Shown here: positions 36,415-47,212 of the stretch, piece after piece
Layout: each line of letters opens with the position of its first letter
Numbering within the stretch: the stretch's first letter is position 1
Source of the DNA: Gonapodya prolifera JEL478
Taxonomy: Eukaryota > Monoblepharomycota > Monoblepharidomycetes > Monoblepharidales > Gonapodyaceae
NCBI GenBank assembly: GCA_001574975.1
Contig: KQ965757.1
Coordinates: 296,960 to 360,959, forward strand
Length of the DNA: 64,000 bases
Direction: 5' to 3'
Program-made: the position numbers and the translations under genes
Notes under the pieces: model-generated
What the model saw: only the letters and a program-made list of their open reading frames with translations
The model's database searches: none
Told to the model about the DNA's origin: nothing

Positions 36415-38094
36415 TCACCGGCCACGCGACGAACGCAGGTCGCGCATGTCACGCATGCTTGGCCAATCCGTTGTAGGGATGGGCATATACTGCTCTTCCG
36501 CGCCATAGTACTGATTAGGATACGCAGCGATCCTTCCTGAGGCCATGCTATCATACTTGGGGACCGGGGGGCTCGGGATCTTTTCGGGAGCCGACTTTTC
36601 GGCAGGTTTTGGGGCGGCAGGCTGTGGGGATATTTCAAGGAAACGTCATTCCGAGGTGCATATGTTCACAGTCATGTCTTTGGAACTTACGGGAGCGTAC
36701 TCGTACACAGCTCGGAAAATGTTCACGATCAAGCATCCAGCAATGACCACGATGGCGACTGTGTAAATATACGAAACGTAATGGATGGAACGTTGATATT
36801 TCGGAGCTTTTTCCATCAATAATTGCCCGGACTTACAGAAGAGGGTCGCCATGTCCATCTGCGTTCCAATAGGCGGGGTGTTTGGAGCGGCGTTTCGGAT
36901 GTTGGGAAGTGCGAAGAGGAGGGCAGCACCAAGGGCTGGAAAGACAGTTCAACGTGAGAATTCGGAATCCAAGAACGAGGGCCCCGGTCGCATGACAAGA
37001 TCATGTGCAAATGCTCACCAACAAACGGCAACTCAAGTTTCCGTCCCTTATACCGGATATCCGTTGAAACCAGTCCGTACGCCAGAGTAAGACCCCACAT
37101 GATAACTCCCGTGACGAGAGAGAAGAACTTTGTCGTAACACTCCGCCCAACTGTCAAAGTCACTCCATACGCGAACAGGCCCTCTGTCTCGTTCTCGAGT
37201 TGACCAACGTCAGCATTAGCGTAGTAGCTTCCAACAAATCCAAAGAAGTTGAGCCCTAGAGGGATGGTCCTGGCATTGCCACTGTTGATTGGACCGTCGA
37301 CGGCAAAAACAACAAATTGGGCGACGTATGTATCGAAGGGGTAGGATGACGGATCACCATCGCCAGATACGACGACGTCAGTTGATGGAAGGAGGGAAGT
37401 GACGTCAAACTTTTTGACGAGGTCTCCGGCGATAAGCGTTACGTTGCCAAGATTGCCAGAGAACTTTCCGAGGGCATTAATCTGGTACGTCATACATCAA
37501 CATGGCGTCAACGATCGATTTGTGCAAGAACCTGGTCAGTTCGCTTTTCCCTGCACCAAGCCGCTTCTAGGGGCACCTACCGCGAATCGGTACGAAATTT
37601 TCCCGCTCTGGGGGTCGATGTTGCTGAAGCTCGCCGCGATGCCGAGCCCGTCAGCGTATTCGAAAAGCTGGCCCTGGATGAACTGAGTCCCGTTTGCGCT
37701 CTGGCAAGCTCCATTAACATAGCAATCCTGTTGTGGCTTTTTGGGCTCAACGGCTGACAGAAAAAATGAAAAGGTTGTTTGTTACGAAACGCGAAACAAC
37801 CGCCCGACGCCCCAACGTAATTGGCCTTTTCATTACGCACAGAATTTTTGGTACGCCCAGTTGGTGATGCCGACGGCGGCGCCCAAGATGACTCTGCAAT
37901 AGCGCAATCAAAAGCGTGAATGAGAAAAAGGGAATCACAGGGAAAGAGCGAAGAAGTCAGTCTCTGCCAAATCCTCCCATCCTCGCTTCCAGTATGCACA
38001 AATACTCGGTGATCCTGCCACGCGTCTTTTCTAAAGGTACTCACAAAAGCACAAGAGGCATGATCCGTCTCCACACCGGTACTCTGACTGCCAT
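36415..38094 (-). CDS. DUF4436-family membrane protein
   Basis: Seven exons close in frame: 38094-38045, 37893-37841, 37753-37581, 37481-37019, 36935-36837, 36758-36691 and 36621-36415; 370 residues. An N-terminal membrane anchor (RRIMPLVLLVILGAAVGIT) precedes an extracytoplasmic domain (FIQGQLFEYADGLGIAASFS; NIDPQSGKISYRF; GDGDPSSYPFDTY). Membrane helices follow: TKFFSLVTGVIMWGLTLAYG, ALGAALLFALPNIRNAAP with the conserved PPIGTQMDMATLF, and AIVVIAGCLIVNIFRAVYEY. The C-terminal 69 residues are Pro-rich and cytoplasmic. This order is characteristic of the fungal/bacterial DUF4436 family, whose function is unknown. It interrupts the SH3 receptor array on the opposite strand. Confidence 0.85.
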
Positions 38095-38103
38095 CGTTTC
38101 GAT

Positions 38104-38779
38104 CTAGCAATGAACACATCTCTTCCACTTGGCCGCTCCCTGCACAGTGCGCCCCATCGTACGCAAAAATGTTATCCGCAACTTCCCTTCCGCTTCTTGA
38201 CCCCGGACGTCCTCCTCGTCCCGACGAGGCAACATGACCACGTCCTGCCGCTGAAGCTTCTCGCCCGGCATGGCCTCCGCCAGCGGCAGTCGCCAGTTGG
38301 ATTGGGGCTGAGAAGCCGAAGGAGCCTTGATGACAGTCCCGCACCAACTTGCAGTGTGTTCGCACTGGGAGATATCCATCGCTACTCACTACACAAACAG
38401 ATAGTGGTCGAGTTTATCCCTCACCCCATCTTGCTCACCCACTGCACGGTCGCTGCTGGAATTGCAGCTTGCCGTGCTGATGGGGTACTACTGCAATGAT
38501 GCCAGAATACGGGGACGACCATCTTCCTCAGGTAAGTTCTTGAACTGCGAACGCCGGAGGTCACATCTCCTTTCCATTTCTACGTCGCTCTACGAATGCT
38601 GGCGGCGATGGAGGAGAAGGACTAACCTCGCCCAATCAACGGGACCGCTCACCCGTCTCACAGGAGCTGCCGGGTCGTCAAAATGGATTCCGAGTTGTTC
38701 AAGGATAAGGTGTAAAACCGCTGTGGAAAACCAAATGGAGAAACTACCACATACCTCCATCGTCCCCAGCTCAAAATAG
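38104..38779 (-). CDS. Unidentified protein fragment
   Basis: The minus strand has a coding-like end reading WRLPLAEAMPGEKLQRQDVV, RITFLRTMGRTVQGAAKWKR and a TAG at about 38104. Upstream are exon-like pieces VLHLILEQLGIHFDDPAAPV and PEEDGRPRILASLQ. I could not close one frame through GT-AG introns and do not recognise the family. No signal peptide or membrane helix is visible. Its stop lies only 10 bases from the start codon of the DUF4436 gene on the same strand. Confidence 0.3.
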
Positions 38780-39929
38780 GAGACTCGCTACGCCGCTCCC
38801 ATCACCCTGGCCCGTCGATCCCGACAGGGTGCAGACGTGCGATGTAAAGGAGGAAGTGGACGTTCCATTGTACTCTCGCCCTGCCGGACATGTTTTGTGT
38901 AGCCGTGGCTAGGCGTGAGTAGGTCAGATTTGGACAATGTGGGAGGGAACCGTGTCGGCCCGTAGTGTCCGAACATTGTGGAATGCCGAAACGTAATTTG
39001 ACAAAACGCAGGCAAGGTTTCTGATATGCCTGTTGAGTGAGGAGCTGGCTGCACTTGAAAGCATACCAAGAAACCGATGAGGTCGGCGGAAGTGGTAAAT
39101 TATGGTCGATTAATGAGAGAGCGCGGAATTTGCCTCAAACCACCGGCTGAAAATCAAGGACCAGGCTTCGCAAACGCAACTTGAAGTTACTGGGCTGTAC
39201 TCTTACAGGAGAGCAATTTGTATCCTTACTTTATTTCAATTACCACCGCGCTGAAGTGACGAACAGCTTGCGCTGCTCGTTCCCGTAACCTCCATGTGAT
39301 CAGCGAACAGGGACGCCGGCTGTAATAACGGCCACAAGCTCTTCCACGCAATACCAGTATGATGCCGAATGTTAAAGGTTAAAATGTTCACCAGTTTGAT
39401 CTCCGTTGGGAGGGAGATCCGTGAGGTCTGTTTCCTGGAGCTGGTGGAGCTTGTTTTGAACGAAAAGTCCGAGAGGTCTGCGCCAAGTTTTTCAGGTCAG
39501 GAGATGACCGTGACATTGGATTCTGAGTGAATCGATCTTAGCTGCTGGCCTGGTGGATTCCACATCGGCTAAAGAATATGAGCTGGCGGAGTTTGTTTTC
39601 CTGCAGGAGTCCGACATCTGCACCAAGTTTGTGAGGTCAAGAGACGACCGTAGACGTGCAATCAGATTCTGCGTGAATCCATCTAGGACCCGTCGGCTAA
39701 TTAACATCATGCGAGCCTCCCCAGCACGCGGCCAGATGCACACTCACTGGGGAGACGGGACTGCATGAAGACGTGCCGTGCAATTGGCTGCAAACCTGTA
39801 ACTCCGTATCCGCGTTGTCACAGTAAGCATTTTGCGATCAACGATCTGGTGGCATCCCTCCGAGAACTGTTTCCGCAATAGGAATCGAGAATCGATCCTG
39901 GCAGTTTCCTCACGAGGAGGGAACATTCG
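38780..39929. other. Intergenic upstream of receptor C
   Basis: No gene supported in about 1.1 kb. Contains the diverged direct repeat listed at 39420-39690. Confidence 0.4.
39420..39690. repeat. Two-copy diverged direct repeat
   Basis: Segments at about 39430-39540 and 39570-39685 share GAGCTGG.GGAG.TTGTTTT, AGTCCGA, CTGC.CCAAGTTT, AGGTCA.GAGA.GACCGT and GATTCTG.GTGAATC in the same order and spacing, about 140 bases apart. Not obviously coding. Confidence 0.6.
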
Positions 39930-42469
39930 ATGAAGACAGCGCGCTGTGGCACCCAACCCGCTGGATGGTCTGCCATTGCACTGATTGCCGTCTTCCTGTC
40001 CCCTTTCTTAGGGCTTGCTGCAGCACAGTACACATCTACTCAAAATCTGGACTACGCAAAGGGGCATCAAGTCGGATACAATTTTTTCACACTGAACATC
40101 GGTGAATGCCAAAACAGTGAGTCCTCCGTGTCTCGTCGCGATGTAGAACCCCCACATAAACTTTAACTAGTTTTCGGATTCCTGAAAAGTATGCACCCTT
40201 CTCGGTTCCACTTGCGTCGGCTTCACGCTGGCAACAGATGGAGTTTGCTATTGGAAGAACTCCCTCGCAAACCAAGCCGCCACGAGCGGGGTTACGGCAT
40301 TCTTCAAAAATGGAAACCCCCCCGCGCCATATGTGGTGACCCACTCGTACACCATGCAAGCCTCTGTGAACTTCGGGGGAAATGACATACTCGGTGAGGG
40401 CTCAAACATGTCTCTTATCTCCCTGGTAGCTCAAAACCGACTTTTATTGGTGAATAAGCCCTGAACCCCGCGAGCCAGGATCAATGCAGTGCTATTTGCG
40501 ATTACCTTTCGAACTGCGCAGTTTACGAGATGGTAAACGGTGGCTGTAATCTGAAGGCATGTGAATGTGTTTTGACTGAAAACAAACTTTAGAGCAAAAT
40601 ACTAACTTGAGAACAACAGACGGCAACAGAAAACGCCATATCGGACTCCGCATGGACTGCTTACATTCGCGGATCTGCTCTCGCTACTCCACCTTGTGAG
40701 TCTGTCTCACAAATAAGCGGTTTTCGTGAAATGCAAATTACCGATGTTCTCAAACAGCCACGGCACAACCTCCCCCACCCACTTCCCCGCCCGCCCCACC
40801 ATCCCCATCCTCCACCCCACCGCCTGCCACAGTGTCGACGCGACCGTCTTCCGCATCGGTGGCGTATGGCGGGGCGTGCACTTCCAGCGCACAGTGCACT
40901 GGCTCACTAAGCTGTGCTTCTCGTGAGAGGTTACCCATCTCTCACGACATAATCCACGACAAGCAATCCTTCCGCCCCAAACTTACATATCATCACAAGA
41001 ACTTTGCGGGTGTCCTTCCAATAAGCAGCTGCGCACTGGATCCGCAACAACGTGCTGTGATATTGCAGCCGGTGCCGCATCAATGTCCTCAGGAAACGCC
41101 CCTAATCCTCCGACTTACGTACTAACCACCGTTCAGATCGTTTATGTGACCGTAAATGGCACTCCGGTGACATCAGCTGCGATGGCGCCTCTAGGAACTA
41201 TGACGAGCGGCCCTCCCACTACTTCAACTGGTGCTGCGACAGGGAAGGACAGCCGTGCACCGTCCACAAACATTGGCTTAATCGCGGGTGGTACGTTCGT
41301 TTTGATGTGGTGATGTTTATAACCGCATTCATTCCTTACCTTCGACAGTCGCAGGAGGTGTAGGTGGCCTTGTTTTTATCGTCGTCAATATCGTTGGCGC
41401 CGTTCTGTACTATCAAAGGCGGGCGCCGCCACCGCAACGCCTCCCTTCATCACTTGGCAGTCCTCATTCCGGCCCAAATCATCTTGGATCCACCCACATA
41501 TCTCCCTCACTTGCAACGGGGATGACACAGTCAACTGGATCGAGAGCCTCCAGTGGATGGATGTCAAGCAGTGCAAATGCAACAATTGGGTCTGGTCAAG
41601 TCTTTGGGAGTCGCACTCTTGCCATTGGGGCAAACCTGGATCAAGTAAGTCTCCGGGGTGGGGAGCGGGGGGTCCAAAATGTTTTCTCGTGAGCTAATGA
41701 TGTTGTTTGGTTCATATTCAGGCACATGTAAGTTTCACCAGAGTATGTCATGCACCGCTGCCGCAACATCGTAAATGTACCATTAGTGGTTCTTCGTTCG
41801 TGTCGCTGGGCTCAGCGGCTCGTCCCTTGACTCGAGTGATGCTTACTTTGACGGGCCGTCAACCATCGCCGTACAACCCTACAACCCCTCCTCTGACGAT
41901 GAGAGTGAGCACCCACAAGCTACCACGCATTTTGGTCCGAATCTCCTATTGACGTCGTTGCCTCCAGTATCTATCCACCCTGGTCAATTTGTACAAATCA
42001 CGATAGTGTTCCGTGACGGGTGGTGCACAGGGACCGTGAGAAAGAGCCTGGATCCCGTCTTAGTTGTCGAACAGTCGTTGACCACAAAACATGCTTAGAA
42101 CCTTGATACCTCGGTCATCTCCTCGCTGCCAGTGCACCCACCACTTTCTAGTCTCCGCACGGTGTCTCGGCAGGCAACAGCGGGTAGATCCGGGAAAACG
42201 TCGACACCCTCTCACGGGTCTCGGGCGCAGCAGAGCGACAGCACGATGGTGAAAGTACGTAAAATGGTTTTTGGGTAATTTGCCAACAACGCCCCGTCTA
42301 TGTGTCGTAGCCTCCACTAGACGTCCGTGGCCCATTGTCCGGCAAGTCAGGCAGCCTCGTCTCATCATCCATCATGTCAAGCAACCTTTCCGCGCTGCCA
42401 TCAACGTTGGGTGTTGTTGGCTCATCTGTTCTGGATGTTCAAAGACCCGAAGCGGCGAGGACACCTTGA
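39930..42469 (+). CDS. PAN-like / SH3 single-pass receptor C
   Basis: Paralogue of receptor A. Signal peptide (SAIALIAVFLSPFLGLAAAQ), then PAN-like segments CTLLGSTCVGFTLATDGVCY and QCSAICDYLSNCAV. A Pro-rich stalk leads to a Cys motif SVAYGGACTSSAQCTGSLSC shared with receptor B but absent from A, then IQ-rich IVYVTVNGTPVTSAAM. A membrane helix (about 41350-41410, VAGGVGGLVFIVV-like) and Ser-rich linker precede the 6-base exon 41722-41727 and SH3 strands TIAVQPYNPSSDDE and QFVQITIVFRDGW. After NLDT the sequence jumps to SVISSLPVHPPLSSLRT, so the GIFPxDVL strand of the SH3 is missing. The phase of the exon joining the Cys motif to the stalk was not resolved. Stop at 42467-42469, earlier than in A. 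Confidence 0.6.
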
Positions 42470-42832
42470 AGCAGAGATGGTGTCTGAACAATTCCCTCGG
42501 GCTGTTCGAAGTTGCAGAGTTGAAAGGGATTTTCCCTTTGATACTTCATTCTTGATAGTCATTGTCGCCGCCCAATAGTATACTTGTACATTTGTGGTGA
42601 ACAACTATACCTGCATACTCTTGGGAGCAGTATGAACTTTACTATTAGCTCGTGCTTGGTTCACCAAGTATTCAAAACCGCGTGAAGCATCCAAATGAAC
42701 CTATACATTTTAAAAGCTTTGCTGTCTTCGCATTTTTCATAACAACTACTGCTGGAAAAAATAGTTGCAATCATTAGAACGATTCTCATCGGGTCAGCTG
42801 TGGGACTCTGATGTATTGTTCAATCGAAGTTC
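42470..42832. other. Intergenic between convergent genes
   Basis: 3' ends of receptor C and the methyltransferase face each other. No gene seen; AT-rich. Confidence 0.4.
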
Positions 42833-43813
42833 TCACGCCACAACTTTGCTTACGGTAACCCAGTCCTTCTTAGTAGTATACTCCAAAGTGGACTCGTGGA
42901 CAGTCGTCTCATAGCGCGGAGACTTTTGCACGTACTCGAGGAAGTCGGGAGCTCCCGGTACCAAAATGTTGTCTGTGGTTAGATGATCATGCCACGTTTG
43001 AGAAGACGAGTTGGCGATGAGCGAGGCCAAAAGAAACGCAGCACTAACCGCCAATGACAACACTGCCAGTATGAAGCAGACCATGCTCCTCAAGTAGTTT
43101 CAAGGAGGGGAGATAGACATCCTTCCAAGAGTCAATGAAAACGGCATCGAATCTGATATGACATTGCCAGCGGCCGTCATACTCGTATCACCGAATAATC
43201 AAACAGTTTTCATTGACTCACCCCTTGGGGAATCGCTCTTTCAACGTTGGGATAATCTTGAGACAGTCCCCAATCAAAAACTCCACTGTGGATTGTCCAG
43301 TTGGAGTCAAAAGTCCTGCAATGGTCGCGATTTCCTTTGCAACGGCGGTCGTCGTTTCATTGATGTCTATCGAGATGAGATGAGGCTTTGGGTCTAAAGT
43401 GAGTCTGCATCATTTTGTTGTGCCGCGACAATAAGTGCCGATTCAGCAAACGTACCTCCTCCGCCGGATTCCTTCCACACGCTAACCATTTCCGACCCAA
43501 TCACCGTCGCCGAATATCCAATGTACGTGCCAAGCTCGAGGAGCGTCCTTGGCTTGTTATCCCGAATCACTTTGCGGACGATGACGGATTTCTCGTCGCC
43601 CAGAGACATGTGCCAGTGATTGTCCCAGCCAACTACACGCACGATGGCCCAGAAAAGGGTGAACGAATGCCCGTCCGTTGTGCTTGATGCCGAGATGATC
43701 TCACGTTTGTCCATGACATCGATCACGCTCTGCGCATCGCCCGGTGTCGCCTGGAGCTTGACTTGTTCCAAGATAGCTTCGTGGACGGGTCGCTTGGATG
43801 TGTCTGTTGTCAT
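42833..43813 (-). CDS. Catechol-O-methyltransferase-like enzyme
   Basis: Five exons close in frame: 43813-43705, 43632-43456, 43393-43222, 43152-43049 and 42972-42833; 233 residues, the usual size of soluble COMT. Landmarks: GWDNHWHMSLGDEKS, SAM-binding motif I LLELGTYIGYSATVI, acidic end of strand 2 LISIDINETTTAVAKEIA, FDAVFIDSWKDVYLPSLKLL (metal-binding Asp and catalytic Lys region of the family), and VPGAPDFLEYVQKSPRYE near the C-terminus. The predicted reaction is SAM-dependent methylation of a catechol-type hydroxyl, Mg-dependent, cytosolic since no signal or membrane segment is seen. A truncated close paralogue lies at 29939-30715. Substrate is not inferable. Confidence 0.85.
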
Positions 43814-44244
43814 TTTGGTCAGTGGTACTACCAGGGTAAACTGACGATCTTTATGGGCTTCCCCCGACCAACGGTTAAGGGAAGATAATTGAACCGAACG
43901 GCAAACTTGCGTTTAAACCTGACATACCCTGGACGTGCCCCGGAATTAATCTGGAACTCGTAGCGGAGTCGCTAGAATACATAGCTATTATAAATCGTCT
44001 TGCTGTATTTGTTGATCAGTGTGGCAAAAACTGTCATGTAAAACCAGGAATTGACGAAGTAGATGGGCCGGATGGCAAGCTCGAGCAAAGGCAAACAAAA
44101 GTTCGGAAATAACCAACGGCATTGTAGTGGCAGTGAAAATTATGTACAAGATTCAATGAAATTTGTCTCGAATGGAGCGAATTAGCACGTCTAGCCGTGG
44201 TCACACAAACAAGAGAGGACGGTCACTCCGTCTCCACGTCCTCA
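43814..44244. other. Intergenic
   Basis: Between the methyltransferase start and the PNO1 stop, same strand. No gene seen. Confidence 0.4.
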
Positions 44245-45477
44245 TTAAAATCGTTCCTTCAGACGAGCAGACAGCAAGCGAAGTTTGCTTTTAAAACGAA
44301 TGGGGGGAGAAATGAGTCTTCGCAACGTTTCCAATATCGGTCACCACTGCTCAAACTCACCTGTACACCTTCCCCGGCGCCGCGCCCAACACCAACTCGC
44401 AAATCGCATCCCTCGCGACCTTAATATTCGCCCAGCTTCCCAAAATACTGACTCTCGTATCGGCCACCACGATCCTCGTCCTGGTGGCGTTCTCGATGGC
44501 GTACCGCGTCCGACCACTTTTACCAGCGACGCGCCCTATGGCGCGGGATAGGTTGTCGCCCGAGAGTGTGCGGATGTCCAGCAGGGAGAAGGTGTCGAGG
44601 TACAGGTCGTCGAGGCGAAGGAGGGCGAGGGCGTCCTTGGTTGAGAGGACGTGTGGTGTCAGGCGCGAGACCGTGATAGGTACAGAGGAGTAGAGGAAAG
44701 GAAGAAAGAGGCATACTCACTTCAACGTCGAATCCTAACGCAAAGGCTTTGACAAAGTCGGCGCCCTTCTGAACCGCGCCCGAATCTTCCGTCAGCTCCG
44801 AGCTCTGCAACATCACCCCGGTGAGTCAATACCGCGCAAATTCTCCCACGCGGGGGCGTCTCTCTTGACCACTTGCCTTAATCTCCACGGCCTTCCCGCG
44901 AGTGTTCATCCGGACCTGCAACTTCATGTGTTCCACGAGGGGTGAGTATATCTTGAGCCAGTTTTCTTTCAGAGGTGATAGGCGGTGAGGAGGGATAGGT
45001 ATTCTTCGGAAGTCCGAGGTGGACTGGTGATGGAGGTGAAGTACTACATTCATGTCTCATGTCTTCACTGAGCGGAGAGAGAGCAAGACCACTCACGGCT
45101 TCTTCAGACGCCTTCAGTTTGTCAAAATGAGGCTTTTCCGAATCCCCATCCACGGAAGCGTCCCCATCGTCAACTTCCATCCCCCCATTATCTTCACCAC
45201 CCTTTGGATCCACCCCAGTCGCCGCACCGGTCTTCCCCGCCACCTGCGCCTTCCCCGCAGCCTTCTTCTTCTTATTCTTCACTGCCGCAGCCTTCTTCTC
45301 TGCGCGGTTGGCCTTCCGCTTCGGCAGCTGAAACTCGCCCTCGCCCTCGTCGTCGGATCCGGCATCTACGTCCGCGGTATCGGCCGATGGGGCAACGGGA
45401 GCGGGTGAGACGGCGAAGGCGGACAGGGGAATGCCCACGTTAGGGATTGGCTCGAGGTCGGGGATGTCGAAGTCCAT
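44245..45477 (-). CDS. PNO1: PNO1/Dim2 ribosome assembly factor
   Basis: Five exons close in frame: 45477-45097, 45023-44877, 44804-44721, 44635-44361 and 44287-44245; 309 residues. An acidic/Lys-rich N-terminus is followed by the family block [20 protein letters not shown] and [13 protein letters not shown], then [20 protein letters not shown]. The KH-type domain reads [20 protein letters not shown] and [20 protein letters not shown]. The end [18 protein letters not shown] is the signature C-terminus. PNO1 acts with Nob1 in pre-40S maturation and 18S rRNA 3' processing. Intron 2 uses a GC donor (GCAAGT) rather than GT. Essential housekeeping gene and a good anchor for strand and intron style. 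Confidence 0.95.
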
Positions 45478-45997
45478 GACTGCAGGGTGGAGCTGCTGCA
45501 AAAGCAAAAGTTGGGTGACCGCGGCGTGCACGGGTAACCTCCCAACATATGCATTCCTCGATGGTTCGAAACAAAAATGACAGAACATTTGGGGTGACGG
45601 TAACGAAGTGTTCGAGTAAAGTCGATCGAAATAGTGCTTTTTCGGATACATTCAGGCGGCTAGAACAATCGGTCATCATCACATTATCTACAGGTGCACA
45701 GTCGTCCTATCACGACAAAGAGAAACAAGAAGTCGTTTCCCCCCTGATTAGCACACTTCCATCAGTCGCTCTTGAACGAGAGAAAACACACACAAAACGA
45801 GATGCTTCTGGAAGAACCCGATCGTGCGGTTCCACGCCACGGCGGAGATGAGCTTGTTGAAGCCGGGGCCCGTCTGCGGGGTGAGAGGTCGTGCGAGTCA
45901 GTATGGATGTCGGGTTGGGTTGGGAATACTCCGTTTCGTTGACCAATACATCCCACGTATGCCATCGAGGCAATGTATTCGTCTTCGCGGGAAATCA

Positions 45998-46090
45998 CCC
46001 CGGCGGACAGCCTCGGTCAGCGCCTAGCAGCGCTTAGGCCTCGGGTTCGCCCCGCGAAACAGTCCTCGGTCAGCGCTAACGCGCTTGGGC
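45998..46090. repeat. CTCGGTCAG...GCGCTTAGGC repeat, second locus
   Basis: Two units (CCTCGGTCAGCGC, GCGCTTAGGCCTCG, CGCCCCGCG, then CCTCGGTCAGCGC, GCGCTTGGGC) matching the tandem unit at 23740-23935, again inside an intron of a minus-strand gene. Confidence 0.65.
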
Positions 46091-46096
46091 TTCAGT

Positions 46097-46116
46097 CCCC
46101 CCCCCCCCCCCCCCCC
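46097..46116 (+). repeat. Poly-C tract (20 C)
   Basis: Homopolymer immediately after the dispersed repeat, within the dienelactone hydrolase copy 1 intron and close to its acceptor on the minus strand (poly-G on the transcript). Confidence 0.9.
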
Positions 46117-47212
46117 GCCCCCACCCCCGACCAGCCTCAACCCATCGCATTCATAAACGCATGCCCCCCCTCCGCATACTGCCAGAACTCGCTCACGTCC
46201 TTGCCCGCAGCAGCCAGGTCCTTCTTGAGCCCCTCGGCGGCAGCAAGATCGCTGAACCCGGCCACGGCGCCCTTGGACCCGAAGTGGTATTGGGCCGGGA
46301 CTGCGGTTTTGGAGGGGTCGGCGAGGGCTTAAGGGGGGGTGGGGGACAGGGGGGAATGGAGGAATGAGGAAAATATGTTGGCGAAGTGTGAGTGGACGGC
46401 GGAGACTTTTAATGACCTTGGGAGGGATGCCGTAGAAGCATACTCCGGCGGAGAGTTGGGGGACAATAACGGTTCCGGCGATGGTGAGCGCTCTGCAGTG
46501 AGGTGTTGGGTGAAGAGATGATGGAAGTCGAAAGTTGAGAGTACGGGAGGGGATATTTGGGGTGAAATGATCACGAGACGACGAGTGGCAGGATGTCGGT
46601 CGACACTTACCCTCCCATGCAGAAGCCAGTAATTCCGATCTGGCCACGACACGGCGACGATAAGTTGACTTCCTGTTAACAATAGCCTCCCTCCCCGAAT
46701 CATACCTTCTTGGCCCCCTTCTCCTTCAAGAACGCCACAGCCTTTCGCACGTCCTCGACGGCGTTGGGCCAGTTCAGCCCTTCCATGAGGTGGTTGGCCT
46801 CGTCGGGGTCGGATGTCACGCGGCCGCGGTAGCTGAAGAGGCAAGGAGTCGAGTGTGAGAAGAGAGAGGGGAGTAGGAAGAGGAAAGAAGGGGACGCGTA
46901 CAGGTCGATCGCGAGTGCGAGGCCGGGAAGGGCGTCTGCGACGCGGCGGGTGATGTCGCGGATGTTCTACAAAGACACGGGTGGTGTGGGACGGGGTGAA
47001 TCAGAGTCCGGCAATGGAAAAGCATGAGGGGAGTACTTACATCGTTGAGACCCCACCACTCCTGCAGCACGATGACAGCTGCGCCGGTAGATGCTGTACA
47101 GGAATGAGTTTCGAGGTCGATGTGAGGAATCGTCAGGTGGGCTCAGAGGAGGCCAACACACCGTCGCCAGCTAGTATCCTGGAATGTCGTTTCCGAACGT
47201 GACGGCGGCCAT

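Larger units (their letters stand above)
45748..47212 (-). pseudogene. Dienelactone hydrolase family, copy 1 (early frameshift)
   Basis: Starts MAAVTFGNDIPGY at 47212, then a single base is missing relative to copy 2, turning LAGDG into an immediate TAG (near 47172). All downstream exons still read as good protein: STGAAVIVLQEWWGLND, NIRDITRRVADALPGLALAI, RGRVTSDPDEANHLMEGLNW, the nucleophile elbow GITGFCMGG, and GGHAFMNA with the catalytic His. The C-terminus is longer than in copy 2 and ends at 45748. An intron near 46.0 kb carries a tandem repeat and a run of 20 C. One lost base is the only fatal lesion seen, so this is either a recent pseudogene or a base-calling error. Confidence 0.65.

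Noticed and set aside
38104-38779. Assignment of the unidentified fragment to a known oxidase or hydrolase
   Set aside because: The remembered resemblance was too weak; no catalytic motif could be pointed to.
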